A stretch of DNA of 64,000 bases from Mariniphaga sp963747515 (GTDB taxonomy: Bacteria > Bacteroidota > Bacteroidia > Bacteroidales > Prolixibacteraceae). Location of the stretch: assembly GCA_963747515.1 (NCBI GenBank), contig CAVVFN010000008.1, positions 620,001 through 684,000 of the forward strand. Direction: 5' to 3'. The translations under genes and the position numbers were made by a program. Shown in pieces: positions 7,766-17,380 of the stretch; the first letter of the stretch is position 1; each line of letters opens with the position of its first letter. The notes beneath the pieces were generated by a model. That model was not told the DNA's origin and searched no databases. It was given only the letters and a program-made list of their open reading frames with translations.

Positions 7766-10720
7766 TTATTGAAAAAGCTCCTTAACTTCTGCTTTGGATA
7801 TTTTCTGCAAAGGATTATTGGAATTAATTAATTTATCGGCCAGTAAATTTTTCCGGTTTTGTAATTGCTGAATTTTTTCCTCAATAGTACCCTGAGTGAT
7901 AAACCGGTAAACAAACACATGCTTATCTTGTCCAATACGATGAGCCCTGCTGATGGCCTGATTCTCAGATGCAGGATTCCACCAGGGATCTACAATAAAC
8001 ACATAATCGGCGCTTGTAAGATTTAACCCTACCCCACCGGCTTTCAGTGAAATAAGAAAAATCCGGATATCAGGATCGTTTTGAAATTGTTTTATTATTT
8101 CACCTCTTTGCGTAGTCTGTCCGGTTAACATGCTGTATTTCCATCTTTCCCTCTCGATTTGTTTCTTAATCAATACCAGGTGCTTTACAAATGAGGAAAA
8201 AATCAGAACCTTATGGTTTTCGGCAATAACATTTCCCAGCATCCTGAAAATTTCATCGAACTTTCCGGATTCTGTTTCTTCAAGATCCTCAAGTAATTTT
8301 GGATGATTTGCCAATTGTCTGAGTCGCGTAAGTCCCTGCAAAATAACAATGGCAGATTTTTTTATACCATCATGTTCAATGCCAGCCAATATTGAATTAC
8401 GAATGATTGATTTTTCTGTTTCATAATTTATCCTTTGCTTTTCCTCCATATTACACATAATTACCTGCTCCATAAGCGGGGGTAAATCCTTAGCTACCTC
8501 ATCCTTTGTCCTGCGCAGGAAGAATGGACGAATTAATACCTTCAATTTCTCCTTCTGATCGGTATTATTATGCTTTTCGATGGGAGTGATAAAAAACCGT
8601 CTAAAAAAAGCCAGATTGCCAAGTAACCCTTTATTGAGGAAGTTCATCTGAGCCCACAGATCTGACAATGAATTTTCAATGGGTGTTCCTGTTAGTGCCA
8701 TTCGATGAGCACTTTGCAAACTCATTACTGCCTTATATGTTTTCGATAAGGGATTTTTAACATATTGACTTTCATCAAGAATCAGGTAAAAAAACTTGAA
8801 TCTGGAAAAAGTATCCACATCATTTCGCACAGTGCCATATGTTGTCAGAATAATGTCGTAAAAGAAAACTGCTATATCCATCTCACTGCCTGTTTTACGC
8901 TGCTGCCCGATATGTTTGTAAACATTAAGTGTTGGAGTAAACTTCCTAATCTCAGCTTCCCAGTTATGCACCAATGAGGTTGGCATTACTATAAGAGTTG
9001 CGGCATGCTCCATGTTATCTGTTTCAGGGGAATCAAATAAATTGAGTTGACCATTGTTTACACGGCTGCGAAAATTCAGCGAAACAGTTTCAGGTCGTTT
9101 CAACTTTAAAAGCAAGGCCAAAGTTTGTAATGTTTTTCCAAGTCCCATATCATCGGCAAGACATCCACCAAATCCATATTTATGAAGGAAAAACATCCAT
9201 TGGAATCCGGTTTTCTGATAAGTGCGCAGCTCCGCATTCAAATCTTTAGGCAAAGGGTTTATTCCTTTAGTACCGGTTACTTCCAGAAATTTATTAAGAA
9301 TGAGATTATCATCAGGAAGAAGTATATCCTGCAAAAGTGCAAAATAATGTTTCCCAAATTGCATTTTATCAGCTCTGCTTCTTGCAAAAGGCATCATAAT
9401 TTTATATTTGGCAAGCCACTCTTCAGGTATAATGGCAACCTCCCCGTTGGGCAGTTCAAATTCACGAATCCCATTTAATATATGATTCTTTAGTCTGATA
9501 AATGGAAAACTGTAAGCACCGAAAGTAACCGTAGCAAAAACATCGAACCAATCACCAGATGTATCGGTTTTAATTTCCAGATTTTGCTCTCCTGTAAAAA
9601 ATTTCTTTTCAGAATCTACCTGCTCAATTATTACCCCTTCTTTTTCAAGTTCCGATTTGTTACTGTTAATCCAGTTTATTAAAAAATATAAGGAATTGGT
9701 TGAATCAGACAATCTCATGGATTGGGGAAAATAAAATCCGTCTATTTCTATGAGTCCCTTCAGATGCAGATAATTCATTATAAATTTTTCCCACACCTTA
9801 TCCCTTTTTATTTTTTTAAATAAGATTTCATCATTGGTTTTTTTAAAATGAACGGCCACCTCCCTGTTTGCATTTGGAAAAAATTGTTCATTCCCATATC
9901 TGAACCGAAGGACAAAACAAGGTTCATATTTTAAATTTTTATCCAGTGCCAGCACAGCTTTTTTCTCCACTTCACTTTCCTCCAACTGAAACCCTTCAGC
10001 AACAACATCAAAATCGCGAATAGTTTTTCGTATAAATCCGGCATAATATTTATCTTCAATTGAATGGGGAATTGAAACAAATTCTTTAGAAAAAAAAGGC
10101 AGCAGTTTTTTTGAATCCAGCTTTTCAAAGACTATAAGCTGATTTTGAAAAATAAGTAAACATGGAGAATTTGAAACTATTCTGAATTTTCTGTTCAGTA
10201 AAGGAATTTCCCTTTCATTAAGGAATATTTTTAACTTGTATTGAGTTTCAGCAGAAAAACGTTTGAAATAAAAGACCGGTTTGGCAAAAAAAGGAGAAAT
10301 CCTTATTTCATCTTCATCATAAAGATTTGAATATTTTACCTCCTTATTTAAAAGCCTAACAGGGGTCAGCATTAGTAGGTGGGATACCTCCCACATGATT
10401 TGTTCCAAAAATGGGGATATCTGTTTCTGGAATTTTGAGGTATCCAGCATGGAAAAAAATTCAGATACATTTGGTGCCCTTGAAAAGCGCTTCATTAACT
10501 GTTCATCACTGTATTTATCCATAAGCTCGACCAATTGTTTCTCATAAGGCCGGAAATTGTAGTCGAGATCATCAATGTCCTGTGATTTAACCAGTTTAAT
10601 GACAGTATAGAATTTATCTTCTTTACGGATAAGATATGGAAGAAAAATATTCCCCAAGAACCGATGATGTGTAACAACAATTACAAATTCTTTCTCAGTC
10701 ATTTTAAGATTAATACACAT
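7766..10720 (-). CDS. SNF2-family DEAD/DEAH helicase
   Basis: 984 residues. The first 490 or so residues form a helicase-associated region without a recognisable SWIM zinc-binding signature. The ATPase motor follows: motif I DDMGLGKT at 523-530, motif Ia VMPTSLVHNW near 579, motif II DESQ at 649-652, ALTGTPIENS, and the C-terminal helicase lobe with LISLKAGGVGLNLTSADYVF and ISRAHRIGQ. SNF2 motors translocate on DNA and remodel protein-DNA complexes. The bacterial substrate is unknown. A second ATG at 10702 (MTEKEF) may be the true start. No methylase or nuclease gene is nearby, so a defence role is not supported here. Confidence 0.93.
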   Translation of the reverse strand: MCINLKMTEKEFVIVVTHHRFLGNIFLPYLIRKEDKFYTVIKLVKSQDIDDLDYNFRPYEKQLVELMDKYSDEQLMKRFSRAPNVSEFFSMLDTSKFQKQISPFLEQIMWEVSHLLMLTPVRLLNKEVKYSNLYDEDEIRISPFFAKPVFYFKRFSAETQYKLKIFLNEREIPLLNRKFRIVSNSPCLLIFQNQLIVFEKLDSKKLLPFFSKEFVSIPHSIEDKYYAGFIRKTIRDFDVVAEGFQLEESEVEKKAVLALDKNLKYEPCFVLRFRYGNEQFFPNANREVAVHFKKTNDEILFKKIKRDKVWEKFIMNYLHLKGLIEIDGFYFPQSMRLSDSTNSLYFLINWINSNKSELEKEGVIIEQVDSEKKFFTGEQNLEIKTDTSGDWFDVFATVTFGAYSFPFIRLKNHILNGIREFELPNGEVAIIPEEWLAKYKIMMPFARSRADKMQFGKHYFALLQDILLPDDNLILNKFLEVTGTKGINPLPKDLNAELRTYQKTGFQWMFFLHKYGFGGCLADDMGLGKTLQTLALLLKLKRPETVSLNFRSRVNNGQLNLFDSPETDNMEHAATLIVMPTSLVHNWEAEIRKFTPTLNVYKHIGQQRKTGSEMDIAVFFYDIILTTYGTVRNDVDTFSRFKFFYLILDESQYVKNPLSKTYKAVMSLQSAHRMALTGTPIENSLSDLWAQMNFLNKGLLGNLAFFRRFFITPIEKHNNTDQKEKLKVLIRPFFLRRTKDEVAKDLPPLMEQVIMCNMEEKQRINYETEKSIIRNSILAGIEHDGIKKSAIVILQGLTRLRQLANHPKLLEDLEETESGKFDEIFRMLGNVIAENHKVLIFSSFVKHLVLIKKQIERERWKYSMLTGQTTQRGEIIKQFQNDPDIRIFLISLKAGGVGLNLTSADYVFIVDPWWNPASENQAISRAHRIGQDKHVFVYRFITQGTIEEKIQQLQNRKNLLADKLINSNNPLQKISKAEVKELFQ

Positions 10721-10892
10721 TCAAAAAAAGAATCTCAAATATACTGAGAGAATAATAAAAGACAAAAAGAAAAACCATCAGCGCCTATAAACGATAAAAA
10801 TTCAAAAATCAGCACAACCAGATTTTCATTAAAAATAATCCATAAAAAAAGATTTGCTATCTTTACACATGTAATTGTTAAAACCATAAAAA

Positions 10893-11540
10893 ATGAACCA
10901 GCTATTCATTAAAGAAATACCAGTAAAAAAACAAGTATCTTTTTCTGAGGCAGAGCATCTTCTGGAAAATCAAACCATAACAAATGCCATCGAGTCAATC
11001 AATTGGAAAGAGTACAACTATAAACCTAAAGTCCACTTCAGAATTGGACATACAGGAGAAGAAATCTGGCTGAAATATTACGTAAATGAAAATCATATCC
11101 GGGCTAAAGAGATCAATACAAATGGTGAAGTCTATAAAGACAGCTGTGTGGAATTCTTTATTTCACCTGATAATGTAAACTACTACAATTTTGAATTTAG
11201 CTGTATCGGGACTATTCATCTGGCCTGGGGATCTGGAAGAAATAACCGTAAATTTGTCAATCCTCATCTAGTTGAAAAAATTGCTATAAAATCTACACTA
11301 GGAAATCAGCCATTCGATAATAAATCAGGTGATTTTGAATGGGAAATGATGATTCGCATACCGCGAGAATGTTTTGCATTCAGCAATTTGAAATCATTCA
11401 AAAAGATGAAGGCTACTGCCAATTTTTATAAATGTGGAGATGAAACTGCCGTAGCTCATTACATCACCTGGAATCCAATCAAAACTGAGAATCCGGATTA
11501 TCACCAGCCGGGATTTTTTGGAAAAGTAGAGTTTGAATAA
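10893..11540 (+). CDS. CBM9-like carbohydrate-binding domain protein
   Basis: 215 residues without a signal peptide. The whole length looks like a family 9 carbohydrate-binding-like fold: IWLKYYVNENHIRA, DSCVEFFISPD, YYNFEFSCIGTIHLAWG, and a C-terminal FEWEMMIRIPRECF segment. Such stand-alone cytoplasmic proteins are frequent in Bacteroidota; their ligand and role are not known. It is transcribed away from the SNF2 gene, with 172 bases between the starts. An imperfect -7-like TATCTTTA lies at 10858-10865. Confidence 0.75.
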   Translation: MNQLFIKEIPVKKQVSFSEAEHLLENQTITNAIESINWKEYNYKPKVHFRIGHTGEEIWLKYYVNENHIRAKEINTNGEVYKDSCVEFFISPDNVNYYNFEFSCIGTIHLAWGSGRNNRKFVNPHLVEKIAIKSTLGNQPFDNKSGDFEWEMMIRIPRECFAFSNLKSFKKMKATANFYKCGDETAVAHYITWNPIKTENPDYHQPGFFGKVEFE

Positions 11541-11666
11541 GGACCGAAAAATCTGAACCGGCGATAATTTTACATGCAGCAGAAGACCACCCATAAGCTA
11601 CTGCATAATCAGTATATTTAAAAATTACTGCTTTGTTATATGCAAATGGCTGTATACATTTTCAGG

Positions 11667-12461
11667 TTAAATTTCTCCTCTTTTAAACTTTTTATAGGGC
11701 ATGGTATCCAGGTTTCCTGAGGCTTGAACCAGAGCAGCGATAAATAAAACCACTGATGCAACTATAGCGGAATAAGCCACTATTTCAGAAACCTGCCATT
11801 GCTTTACAGCTATTGCCACCAATGCCCAAACTCCAACAAAAGCAGCCTCACGCATATTTCGAAAATATATCAGCAGCAAGTATATAAAAGAGGCAAAAGC
11901 AATGATTACAACAACCCATAAAGGATGAAACGCAAAAGCTCCTTCTGGATAGAGCTTAGCAGAATAAGCAGCGATGTTCGCTATTGTTGCCACTATAATC
12001 CACCCCAAATATATGCATATAGGCCACCAGACAGACGCAATAATTCGAACCGGAGCATCCCATATTTCCAACCTGAGCCTGAACATCAGCACAATTAATG
12101 AAAATAAAAGAATCAAAATGAGAAATAAAGATAAAGCAATAAGATCATTGGTCCAGGTTATGATCCAACCACTATTGGCAAGATTTCCGGTAATGAACCA
12201 AATTCCTGTTCGATTCAGGGACTCATCATCTCTGTGCTTAAGCCATGCATACCACTGAAAGCCGGCAAACAGTATCAGAAACAGGTATATTAAACCCCAA
12301 ATAGCAAATGCATAACCGGCAGGTGTAAATAGGTTTTCATACTTCGCACTTATTTCCCCAACTGTTGCAGTACCCATACTTCCAACACCTGAAAAATAGT
12401 TAATAAGAAGTGTCAGAACCAAAGTTCCGCTGTTTAAAAGTAATAGAACCTTTTGTCTCAT
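11667..12461 (-). CDS. TspO/MBR-like tryptophan-rich membrane protein
   Basis: 264 residues with about eight hydrophobic helices and many tryptophans. The segment FTPAGYAFAIWGLIY near residues 46-60 is the hallmark of the group of TspO/MBR-related proteins that are longer than classical 160-residue TspO. Classical TspO binds tetrapyrroles and affects stress responses; whether this long form does so is not established. It stands alone, convergent with the CBM9-like gene and separated from the nucleoside hydrolase gene by 113 bases. Confidence 0.7.
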   Translation of the reverse strand: MRQKVLLLLNSGTLVLTLLINYFSGVGSMGTATVGEISAKYENLFTPAGYAFAIWGLIYLFLILFAGFQWYAWLKHRDDESLNRTGIWFITGNLANSGWIITWTNDLIALSLFLILILLFSLIVLMFRLRLEIWDAPVRIIASVWWPICIYLGWIIVATIANIAAYSAKLYPEGAFAFHPLWVVVIIAFASFIYLLLIYFRNMREAAFVGVWALVAIAVKQWQVSEIVAYSAIVASVVLFIAALVQASGNLDTMPYKKFKRGEI

Positions 12462-12574
12462 TTCAAAAATTTTCCTGAAAAGTTACAAAAAATACAGCAG
12501 ACGTTGTTATTATGGCTTTCAAATGTGCTTAACAGTTCAAATTTGTCAATCATCGCTACGATTGAATTCAACAG

Positions 12575-13639
12575 TCAGCTTCCGTCTGTTTTTACCAGTT
12601 TATAATTTTCCATTGTTATAAAGAAATCATTAAGAATACCATAAACATCAAACCATTCCCATATGGTAACTTTTCGCGGATTATTTGGCCGTTCTACCCA
12701 TTTTCCGTTCAAATATACCGGAGCAGGTAACTCATAATTTTCTGCCCATTTATCGTTTTTCACAACAGCAACAGCAGCCACATCAAATAAAGCCCGACCA
12801 GGGGGGTCTCCCCACATGGTGTAAGTTTCAAATAAATTAACCGAATAATCGCCCCAGTTGGAAAACTCTCCGCCATTCCTGCCTGTAACCTTACCCGATA
12901 TTTTCGGTCCTTTGCCTGGCATCCGATGCAGTATCTGATCTTTTGAAACCAAAACAGCAGCCGTTCCCGATGGTTTGCCATAACGAACAGTAACTATCTC
13001 AAACGGCACATCAACATCCAGAATGTAATTCATCGATTCAACATCCCAGTCCTGATTGTGTTCCCCGGGATCGGGATAATTTGACCCCAGCCATACAATC
13101 CTTATTTTTTTTGCAATAGCAGGTTCTTTTCTAAGTGCCAAAGCAATATTAGTTAATTTTCCTACCGGTATCAGTACCAACTTTTGCGAACGCTCCTTCA
13201 TTGCTTGTTCAATAATAAAATCAACCGCTTCATGACCGTCGAATTTAGGAGAGTCTATCAGATCCATTATATCCAGAAAGGATCCGTCTGCCCCGGTTAA
13301 AAGTGGAATTTTTCCGTAAAACTCACCGCAAAGCTGCATTACCCGTTTAGCTTCTTCATAATGGTCGCTTACATCGGAATCTTCGGAATAACCCTTTGGG
13401 GTACTTGTTGCATTAACAGTAATACCTTCCACATTAAACCGATCGCCACTAAAAAGTAAATAAGCCAACGCATGCTGATCATCTACTTCATTATTGGCGT
13501 CGGTATCAAACACAACTGGTATTTTTGAACCCCCTGTAATATTACAGCAATTTAATAAAAATAGGATTGTCAATATAATTGTGATTTTTATGGAAGCTGA
13601 ATCAATATTCTCTCTCATAATGGATTTGTTTATTTTCAT
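12575..13639 (-). CDS. Exported nucleoside hydrolase (IunH-like)
   Basis: 354 residues. An N-terminal hydrophobic segment ends in FLLNCC near residue 31, so this is probably a lipoprotein; a start at M8 (13618) would give a more normal signal. The calcium-binding motif of nucleoside hydrolases is present as FDTDANNEVDDQHA (residues 45-58), a variant of DTDxxxDD, with LIPVGKLTNIAL further on. The family cleaves N-glycosidic bonds of nucleosides to free base and ribose. It follows the ADP-ribosylglycohydrolase-like, ribokinase and transporter genes on the same strand after 123 bases. This fits nucleoside salvage outside the cytoplasm, with ribose taken in and phosphorylated. Confidence 0.85.
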   Translation of the reverse strand: MKINKSIMRENIDSASIKITIILTILFLLNCCNITGGSKIPVVFDTDANNEVDDQHALAYLLFSGDRFNVEGITVNATSTPKGYSEDSDVSDHYEEAKRVMQLCGEFYGKIPLLTGADGSFLDIMDLIDSPKFDGHEAVDFIIEQAMKERSQKLVLIPVGKLTNIALALRKEPAIAKKIRIVWLGSNYPDPGEHNQDWDVESMNYILDVDVPFEIVTVRYGKPSGTAAVLVSKDQILHRMPGKGPKISGKVTGRNGGEFSNWGDYSVNLFETYTMWGDPPGRALFDVAAVAVVKNDKWAENYELPAPVYLNGKWVERPNNPRKVTIWEWFDVYGILNDFFITMENYKLVKTDGS

Positions 13640-13762
13640 TTCTGAATGTTTAAGGAAATTACATCAACAGGAGAAATCTTATTAAATTCCTCCTGCCTTT
13701 CAACCAATATGTTTTATTTACCAACAACTAAATACTAAAACTTCAGAAAATCTTTTTTACGT

Positions 13763-15343
13763 TCACTGATTGACAGGATTAAAATATACTTTTGATTCCG
13801 GCTTTATTGTTGAATAAACCAGTAAATCACCCATATCAATCCAATAACCATCAGGAATATTTTTAGCTTTAAGGATAATTGTATGCCTTTCCTCCGGTAG
13901 TTCATAATTCCAGGAAACCTCATTCCGCCGAACCAGTCGTTGAGTTGGGAGTTTAGCGGTCTCTATCAATTGTCCATCAACAAAAACATCCAGCTCAAGC
14001 AGGGATTCAGGCAAATGATCTTCCTTTGAAGCCCTTCCACCCAAAACAAATCCGCATCCGTTCATTTCAAATGAAACTTGTGGATTTTTTATGGATACCT
14101 GTGTTCCCATTCCTCTCCTCTCAATTGGGTACAATCCTTCAAATGCAATTTCCAAGGGAACAGTTTTTGGCTCCTGATATTTGATAAATAAAAAATCGCC
14201 ATCTTCCTTACCCCCGTTTCTTTTTATCATTTCAAGTGCATGATTAAAACCCAGCTCATACACCTTATTCAGTGACATACTTGTATACTGGAAATTCATA
14301 TCTTCCACCTTATCGATTCCTTGTTTCCAATAATCAGGAATATGGCTGTACCCGATCATTGCCCCAAGGATACCGGCAGCATTTGCAGGATTGCAGTCAG
14401 AATCGTAACCGCACCGCGTGCTGATATCCACTGTTGCGCCAAAATCACCCTTCCCATAAAGTAGGCCAATCACAATATATGCTGCATTGATTTTAGCATC
14501 AATATTAAAAGGGCGAAAAACACCATCGGGACATCCTTTATCATAGGTCCATTTTTTCTGGGCATTAAACCATGCTGTTTTCCAATCGTCAGGATTTTGT
14601 TTGTACCATTGAACCACATCGGCAATACATTGATAAAATTCACTTTGAATTGGAATGGCATTCAAGGCCTCTTCCACAATAAATTCCACATCGTTGTGCA
14701 CAAATGCCAGGGCATACATTGAAGCCACATAAATTCCCCCATAAACTCCGTCACCATAATCCATGATATGACCAATCCGGTTTCCTATTTCAACTGCCGA
14801 ATTTACCATGCCCGGAGCCATTAGACCGGCAAAATCAGCCTCAATCTGAAAGTCGATGTCATCGGCATGAGGATTATTTTTCCAATGCCCGGAAGAAGGA
14901 GGCATAATACCATTGAGAATGTTATATCGGGCTGACTGATTTGCATGCCATAGCGGGTATTCTGCCTCGGCAAAAGCCAATGCATGAAGCGAATCATGTG
15001 CATCCAGTCCATATTTTTCAAACACTTCCACAAAAGTAAGATCCATATACACATCATCATAAAGTCCCGGTGATTTTTCATAATACCACAACATTCGGGT
15101 ATCATCCCAGGGAATAGGAACATGATCTCCGATCATAGTGCCATTCCATTTGAATTCTGTAGGACCGCCATAGGTACATCCGATAACTTGTCCGGCCCAT
15201 CCTCCTTTTATTTTGTCCCGCAGTTCTGCTCTGGCAATTTTTACTGTTTCTCCAGAGGAAAATGTTGTTGTAGTCTTTTTGCCTGCAGAACTTTGGCATC
15301 CTGCAATTACAATCAAGAAAAAAAAATAAATAAAAGTTTTCAT
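13763..15343 (-). CDS. ADP-ribosylglycohydrolase-family lipoprotein
   Basis: 526 residues from the chosen ATG at 15343. That start yields a clean lipoprotein signal ending VIAGC at Cys16 and avoids overlapping ribokinase; an upstream in-frame ATG at 15409 would overlap it by 56 bases. The ADP-ribosylglycohydrolase fold is shown by KIKGGWAGQVIGCTYGG near the N terminus, IPWDDTRMLW, IEADFAGLMAPG and the metal-site motif RCGYDSDCNPANAAGILGA. About 120 C-terminal residues form an extra beta-rich domain. The family removes ADP-ribose or related ribosyl groups. Here the product would be ribose or a ribosyl compound, since ribokinase and a sugar transporter are next to it; the actual substrate is unknown. 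It is an exported, lipid-anchored version, unlike the cytoplasmic DraG type. Confidence 0.85.
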   Translation of the reverse strand: MKTFIYFFFLIVIAGCQSSAGKKTTTTFSSGETVKIARAELRDKIKGGWAGQVIGCTYGGPTEFKWNGTMIGDHVPIPWDDTRMLWYYEKSPGLYDDVYMDLTFVEVFEKYGLDAHDSLHALAFAEAEYPLWHANQSARYNILNGIMPPSSGHWKNNPHADDIDFQIEADFAGLMAPGMVNSAVEIGNRIGHIMDYGDGVYGGIYVASMYALAFVHNDVEFIVEEALNAIPIQSEFYQCIADVVQWYKQNPDDWKTAWFNAQKKWTYDKGCPDGVFRPFNIDAKINAAYIVIGLLYGKGDFGATVDISTRCGYDSDCNPANAAGILGAMIGYSHIPDYWKQGIDKVEDMNFQYTSMSLNKVYELGFNHALEMIKRNGGKEDGDFLFIKYQEPKTVPLEIAFEGLYPIERRGMGTQVSIKNPQVSFEMNGCGFVLGGRASKEDHLPESLLELDVFVDGQLIETAKLPTQRLVRRNEVSWNYELPEERHTIILKAKNIPDGYWIDMGDLLVYSTIKPESKVYFNPVNQ

Positions 15344-15353
15344 TATACAAGCA

Positions 15354-16265
15354 TTAAATCTTAAATCCCAATATTTCATCATAATAAGGAGCGGAAGGTT
15401 GAGCTCCAATTCGCGTTACCGATATAGCTGCAGCTTTTTGAGCAAATTCCACTGCATGAAGCAATGTCCCTCCACCTGCCAATGCTGAAGCCAGTGCTCC
15501 ATTAAACACGTCACCCGCAGCGGTAGTGTCAACAGCCTTTACATCATAACCGGAAATCAAATTCTCAAAATCGGCTGTTTTTACATATACACCTTTCTTT
15601 CCCAATGTAATAACGACTGATTTAACTCCTCTGGAAAACAATTCATTGGCCATGGCAGCTATATATTCTTCTGAAAATTTTCCAGAAGTGAGAATTGCAG
15701 CCTCTGTTTCATTAGGAGTTAATATCGTTATTTTTTCATATAAATCATTTGGAATGACAGCTCCTGGTGCTGGATTTAAAACAAAGGGCACTCCTTTCAT
15801 CCATGCTACTTCAGCTGCAGCCTTCACAGTTTTTATTGGAACCTCCAGTTGAACAAGCACCATTTTTGCATTAGTAAATACTTCTTCAATGGAGAAAATA
15901 TCTTCGGGCAGCAAATAACTGTTTGCTCCCGGCGCCACCGATATACTGTTTTCACCATCGTCAGCCACATTAATCAATGCAATGCCCGAATGGGTTCCCG
16001 GCTGAACTTTGATACAGGAAACATCGATTTCATCCCTGCGGTAATTTTCAACAGCCTGTTTTCCAAATGCATCATCGGAAACACAGGCAATAAAAGTGAC
16101 ATAAGCTCCGGCCCTTGCTGCAGCTACAGCCTGATTGGCACCTTTCCCTCCGGGAATAATCATAAAATCAGATCCCATAAGGGTTTCACCCGGGGCAGGA
16201 ATATAGGGAACTTTCACCACCATATCGGTATTGGAACTTCCTACTACAACAATTTTTGCTTTCAT
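15354..16265 (-). CDS. rbsK: Ribokinase
   Basis: 303 residues, the usual length. The PfkB signatures are complete: GGKGANQAVAAARAGA near residue 38 and DTTAAGDVFNGALA near 248, where the second contains the catalytic Asp of the GD pair. The enzyme phosphorylates D-ribose to ribose 5-phosphate in the cytoplasm. It lies 6 bases behind the transporter gene and 10 before the ADP-ribosylglycohydrolase-like gene. This gives a compact uptake-and-phosphorylation unit. Confidence 0.92.
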   Translation of the reverse strand: MKAKIVVVGSSNTDMVVKVPYIPAPGETLMGSDFMIIPGGKGANQAVAAARAGAYVTFIACVSDDAFGKQAVENYRRDEIDVSCIKVQPGTHSGIALINVADDGENSISVAPGANSYLLPEDIFSIEEVFTNAKMVLVQLEVPIKTVKAAAEVAWMKGVPFVLNPAPGAVIPNDLYEKITILTPNETEAAILTSGKFSEEYIAAMANELFSRGVKSVVITLGKKGVYVKTADFENLISGYDVKAVDTTAAGDVFNGALASALAGGGTLLHAVEFAQKAAAISVTRIGAQPSAPYYDEILGFKI

Positions 16266-16271
16266 ATCAGT

Positions 16272-17273
16272 TTAATAAAACCTGGAAATAATAATAAGAG
16301 AAAGCCCCCCAATAAAAAACATGAACATGGCAGTAAGTAATCCCCTGACACCTTTAGCCCCTTTAAATTCTTTCCAAATAAAAACTCCCCACAGAGCGGC
16401 AATAAGAGTTGCCCCCTGCCCTAATCCATAAGAGATGGCAAAACCGGCTTGCTCGGCAGCTAAAATGTTCAAGGACATCCCCAAACTCCATATTGCTCCT
16501 CCCAGAATACCAATAAGATGGAGCCTCATATCCCCTTTTGTAAAATAATCTTTGTATGTTACCTTCTCCCCTACCAGTGGATTATACATAAATACACTGT
16601 TCCAAACAAAATTGGAAATAAATAACCCAATGGCAAAAATTACGGAAGCTGTATACGGAGTAAGTTTTCCTTCCATGGGGTTTACAAAATCGGTAGCCAT
16701 AGATTCCGCCACAAACCTGTAGAAAAATCCCATCAGGAATCCTGCAATCAGAGAAACCATAATTCCTTTGGTAGTTGTTATTGAACCGGGACCGGGTAAT
16801 TTTTGATATGCTCTTGCATCAAGCACAATAGCTACAACCACCAGAGCAACTCCTGTAAAAAGCAGTATCGGATTGCCAAGTGAGTTGCTGGTATAATTTG
16901 CAATAACACCCAACACCAGCGCCAGTCCGATTCCAATGGGAAATGCCACAGCCATACCGGCAATGGCAATGGCAGCAACCAGCAGGATATTGGCAAGGTT
17001 AAATATTACACCTCCTAAAAAGGCCATAAAAATCGATCGGCCATTAGCCTGGGCCAAATCGGCCAAAAAGCTTCTGCCTTCTGTCCCCATACTTCCGGCA
17101 GTAAAAGCAAGAACAAGGGCCAGCAACAAAACTCCAATGGCATAATCCCAATAAAATAACTGAAAGGGCCAATGCTTTTGAGCCAGCTTTTGCGTGTTAG
17201 CCCACGAACCCCAACACAGCATGGTTATAAAAACAAGAAAAACTGCCCAGCCGTAAGAATGAAGAATTACCAT
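16272..17273 (-). CDS. GRP-family sugar transporter (ribose-transporter-like)
   Basis: 333 residues with about ten transmembrane helices. The N-terminal pattern FITMLCWGSWANTQKL and the C-terminal GLGQGATLIAALWGVFIWKEF are typical of glucose/ribose uptake proteins of the GRP branch of the drug/metabolite superfamily. Adjacent ribokinase makes ribose the likely substrate, which is an inference from context. This is the first gene of the unit and follows a candidate -7 element by a short leader. Confidence 0.87.
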   Translation of the reverse strand: MVILHSYGWAVFLVFITMLCWGSWANTQKLAQKHWPFQLFYWDYAIGVLLLALVLAFTAGSMGTEGRSFLADLAQANGRSIFMAFLGGVIFNLANILLVAAIAIAGMAVAFPIGIGLALVLGVIANYTSNSLGNPILLFTGVALVVVAIVLDARAYQKLPGPGSITTTKGIMVSLIAGFLMGFFYRFVAESMATDFVNPMEGKLTPYTASVIFAIGLFISNFVWNSVFMYNPLVGEKVTYKDYFTKGDMRLHLIGILGGAIWSLGMSLNILAAEQAGFAISYGLGQGATLIAALWGVFIWKEFKGAKGVRGLLTAMFMFFIGGLSLIIISRFY

Positions 17274-17301
17274 AGTTTTACGTTTTTTTACTGATTATAA
17301 T

Positions 17302-17309
17302 CAAAAATA
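17302..17309 (-). promoter_or_regulatory. Candidate -7 element for the ribose unit
   Basis: On the minus strand this reads TATTTTTG, matching TAnnTTTG, 28 bases upstream of the transporter ATG. No good -33 element is visible, and such matches occur by chance in AT-rich DNA. Confidence 0.35.
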
Positions 17310-17380
17310 AAAAGTTTTAGTGCGACACCTTAAATACTTTCAATAAAATTATCGTATTGATACACGCTGTATTCTAAAAT

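Noticed and set aside
7766..10720. SNF2 helicase as part of a phage-defence system (for example DISARM)
   Set aside because: No methyltransferase, nuclease or PLD-type gene beside it; neighbours are a NYN protein and a CBM9-like protein.
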